A stretch of DNA of 64,000 bases from Devosia sp. Leaf420 (GTDB lineage Bacteria; Pseudomonadota; Alphaproteobacteria; Rhizobiales; Devosiaceae), in the NCBI RefSeq assembly GCF_001425445.1, contig NZ_LMQU01000014.1, positions 1-64,000 of the forward strand, read 5' to 3'. The position numbers were made by a program, and so were the translations under genes. Below, piece after piece: positions 62,008 through 64,000 of this stretch (position 1 is its first letter; each line of letters starts with the position of its first letter). The notes beneath the pieces are model-generated. The model was not told where the DNA came from. It worked only from the letters and a program-made list of their open reading frames with translations, and made no database searches.

Positions 62008-62790
62008 ATGCGCCGGCTGGCCCTCGTCCTACTCGCTTGCTTGTCCTCGGCGAGCGTTCTGGCCAAGGATTTTCCGGCGGCCGGCGCGCAATATGATTCA
62101 CAGCTCGGCGGCGCCTATACGCCGCCAGCGGGCACCAGGATCGTCAGCCGCGACCGGAGCGAAGCGTCTGCGCCGGGGCTCTATAATGTGTGCTACGTCA
62201 ACGCCTTCCAGACGCAGCCCGGCGAAAACGCGTGGTGGGAGGGCGATCATCCGGATTTGATCCTCACTGCCGACGGACGGCCGGTCGAGGACGAGAACTG
62301 GCCGGGCGAATATCTGCTCGATACCAGCACCGCGGCCAAGCGCGGCGCCCTTGCCGACATTGTCGGCGACTGGATCGAGGGCTGCGCCAGGGATGGCTAC
62401 GACGCCATCGAGGCGGACAATCTCGACACCTATTCCCGCTCGGACGGTCGCCTCAAAATCGAGGACAATCTCGCCTTTGTCGGGCTGCTTATCGATAAAG
62501 CACATGGTCTCGGGCTGGCCTTCGGCCAGAAGAATGGCGTGGAACTCCTCGATCGCGCGGACCTTCCGGCCTTCGATTTCGCCATCACCGAATCCTGCCA
62601 AGTATATGACGAATGCGGGCCCTATGCCGAGCGCTACGGCGCCCGAGTGCTCGAGATCGAATATACCGACACCGAAAGCCGCTTCTTCGAACAAGCTTGC
62701 GCTGCGCGTGGCGGCCAATTTTCCATCATTCTACGAGACCGCAACCTGCAGCCGCCGGGCATGCCGGGCTATATGTACCGGTCCTGCTAA
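62008..62790 (+). CDS. GH114-type endo-alpha-1,4-polygalactosaminidase-like protein
   Basis: A 260-residue exported protein with a signal peptide at about 1-20 (LACLSSASVLAKD). The TIM-barrel marks of GH114 are visible: YNVCYVNAFQTQPGENAWW, DGYDAIEADNLDTYSR (acidic catalytic region), HGLGLAFGQKNG and FAITESCQVYDECGPY. GH114 enzymes cut alpha-1,4-linked galactosamine polymers such as Pel-type or fungal galactosaminogalactan. It begins three bases after the YbbP-like stop, so an operon with the exporter is likely. The host may use it on its own or a foreign polysaccharide. Confidence 0.85.
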   Translation: MRRLALVLLACLSSASVLAKDFPAAGAQYDSQLGGAYTPPAGTRIVSRDRSEASAPGLYNVCYVNAFQTQPGENAWWEGDHPDLILTADGRPVEDENWPGEYLLDTSTAAKRGALADIVGDWIEGCARDGYDAIEADNLDTYSRSDGRLKIEDNLAFVGLLIDKAHGLGLAFGQKNGVELLDRADLPAFDFAITESCQVYDECGPYAERYGARVLEIEYTDTESRFFEQACAARGGQFSIILRDRNLQPPGMPGYMYRSC

Positions 62791-62859
62791 AAAAGGCGGA
62801 TCTCATCGCGTTTTAGATGGGATCGTGCCAAGATCGGTGGGCATCAGCGGAGACTGGAA

Positions 62860-63210
62860 ATGGCAAAGGCACTTGGCATTGGCGGCGTGTTCTTTCGGGC
62901 GCGGGATACGAAGGCGCTCGCGGATTGGTACGAAACTCATCTCGGCGTGCCGGGCTTCTGGAACCAGGAGGCGGGCATGACGGTGTTTGCGCCGTTCAAG
63001 GACAGCACCGATTATTTCCCGGCCGACAAGCAATGGATGATCAATTTCCGCGTCGACGATCTCGATGTGCTGATTGCTCAACTCAAAGCTACCGACATCG
63101 CCGTCGAGACGCGGCCGGATGAGTGGGACACACCCGAGACCGGGCGCTTTGCGCGCATCCATGATCCCGAAGGCAATCAGATCGAGCTTTGGGAGCCGCC
63201 GGCGTCCTAA
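62860..63210 (+). CDS. VOC-family (glyoxalase/dioxygenase-like) protein
   Basis: A 116-residue vicinal-oxygen-chelate protein: GIGGVFFRARDTKALADWYE at the start, a central NFRVDDLDVLIAQL and the closing RFARIHDPEGNQIELWEPP, where the Glu (IELWE) is a usual metal ligand. A single betaalphabeta-betabetabeta module pair suggests a dimer. GGAGA lies just before ATG 62860. It may be a glyoxalase-like, bleomycin-resistance-like or other VOC member; the substrate cannot be told. Confidence 0.87.
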   Translation: MAKALGIGGVFFRARDTKALADWYETHLGVPGFWNQEAGMTVFAPFKDSTDYFPADKQWMINFRVDDLDVLIAQLKATDIAVETRPDEWDTPETGRFARIHDPEGNQIELWEPPAS

Positions 63211-63302
63211 TAAGCATTAAAATCATACTTTTGCGCGGCAGGGTCTTGGCGGCGTTTGCAGGCTCTGCTCTATAGCCTGCCGAAGGCTTTTGGAGACTGT
63301 TT

Positions 63303-64000
63303 ATGGCCAAGCGCAAAATCGCGGTGATTGGTGTCGGCAAGATCGCGCAGGACCAGCACCTGCCGGTAATCGATGCTTCGGATGATTTCGAACTGGCCGC
63401 GACGGTTTCGACCCGCGGCGTCGGCCATGGCAGCGTGCCGGTGTTCAAGACGCCGGCCGAGCTTTATGCCGCCATGCCGGACGTGTCGCTCGTTTCCATC
63501 TGCACCCCGCCGGGCATTCGCCACACCTACGTTCGCGAGGCGCTCGACGCTGGCAAGGACGTGATGATGGAAAAGCCGCCGACGACGACGATTTCCGAAC
63601 TCGACGACCTGATCGCGCACGCCAAGCGCCTCGATCGCGTGCTCTACCAGACCTGGCACAGCCAGTTTAACGCGGCGGTCGATCGGACCAAGGTGATCCT
63701 TGCCGAAGAAGGCGTGACGTCGGCGCGCATCGACTGGCGCGAAAGCGTGCGCAAGTGGCATCCGGGGCAGGACTGGGTCTGGGAGCCCGGCGGGTTCGGT
63801 GTCTGCGATCCTGGCATCAATGCATTTTCGATTTTCACGAAAGTCATGCCGTTCCCGGTCTTTGTCGATAAGGCAACACTGACTTTCCCCGAAAACCGGC
63901 AGACCCCGGTCGATGTCGAAATCGCCTTCAAATCGAGCCAGGCGCATCAGCCTGATCTCTCCTGCGGGTTCAACTGGCTCGAGGAAAATGGCGAGGTCTG
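63303..64000 (+). CDS. Gfo/Idh/MocA-family sugar dehydrogenase (partial)
   Basis: The gene runs past the window end; about 232 residues are visible. The Rossmann domain opens with KIAVIGVGKIAQDQHLPVID, then SICTPPGIRHTYVREALDAG and the EKPP motif (MMEKPPTTT). WVWEPGGFGVCDPGINAFSI matches D-galactose/L-arabinose 1-dehydrogenases, which oxidise the free sugar to a lactone with NAD(P). A cysteine replaces the usual Phe in GVFDPG. GGAG occurs before ATG 63303. The 3' part of the gene is not available. Confidence 0.9.
   Translation, partial: MAKRKIAVIGVGKIAQDQHLPVIDASDDFELAATVSTRGVGHGSVPVFKTPAELYAAMPDVSLVSICTPPGIRHTYVREALDAGKDVMMEKPPTTTISELDDLIAHAKRLDRVLYQTWHSQFNAAVDRTKVILAEEGVTSARIDWRESVRKWHPGQDWVWEPGGFGVCDPGINAFSIFTKVMPFPVFVDKATLTFPENRQTPVDVEIAFKSSQAHQPDLSCGFNWLEENGEV

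Overview
The window is about 64 kb of GC-rich, densely coding chromosome with no rRNA, tRNA, prophage or CRISPR array that I can see. The gene set (osmoregulated periplasmic glucan genes opgG-opgH-opgC, an HWE histidine kinase beside a KaiC-like ATPase, a TIGR03223/DUF1045 phosphonate-type protein with PhnM and PhnN, many ABC importers under LacI repressors, an intergenic CCTCCCCC/GGGGGAGG palindrome) points to an alphaproteobacterium of the Hyphomicrobiales, most like Devosia or a relative. That assignment is inferred from gene content only.

Layout. 1-6.1 kb: an IS21-like end fragment beside a heavily decayed acuI/yhdH reductase pseudogene, then a TetR regulator divergent from two short-chain dehydrogenases and an MDR oxidoreductase, then a divergent RidA/YafY-type regulator pair. 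6.1-14.1 kb: signalling genes, namely a periplasmic amino-acid binding protein, a GGDEF-EAL protein, a double-domain KaiC-like ATPase overlapping an HWE kinase, and a SulP anion transporter with STAS and cyclic-nucleotide-binding domains. 14.3-23.4 kb: two very small genes (one DUF2256) and an all-forward cluster of three flavin-dependent luciferase-like monooxygenases, a GNAT acetyltransferase, a fused amino-acid ABC permease/ATPase, two paralogous binding proteins and a CxxC (DUF3088) protein. This set resembles the Bacillus yxe/ytm operons for salvage of S-modified cysteines, and two of its upstream regions share a TCTA-N9-TAGA box.

23.4-33.9 kb (minus strand): a GAF-GGDEF-PilZ protein, an APH-like kinase, and an operon of binding protein, two permeases, ATPase, glycerophosphodiesterase and inositol-monophosphatase-type phosphatase, with a LacI repressor and formaldehyde dehydrogenase upstream. 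The logic is import of a phosphodiester, cleavage, then dephosphorylation. 34.2-39.0 kb: the glucan locus, with an unlisted 44-codon ORF coupled between opgG and opgH. 39.0-47.7 kb: a LacI-controlled ABC importer with a GH38 alpha-mannosidase, and a strong terminator-like hairpin between the binding-protein gene and the permeases.

47.7-55.4 kb: a two-gene sulfite-oxidase-like/flavin-reductase unit, Tex, glycerate 2-kinase, and an orphan DUF1045-phnM-phnN trio. 55.4-58.6 kb: small or unknown genes including a secreted Gly/Asn-repeat protein. 58.7-64 kb: a YbbA/YbbP-like ABC exporter coupled to a GH114-type glycosidase, a VOC protein, and a Gfo/Idh/MocA sugar dehydrogenase cut by the window end. 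Starts were chosen by eye from ribosome binding sites and family boundaries. No database search was possible.
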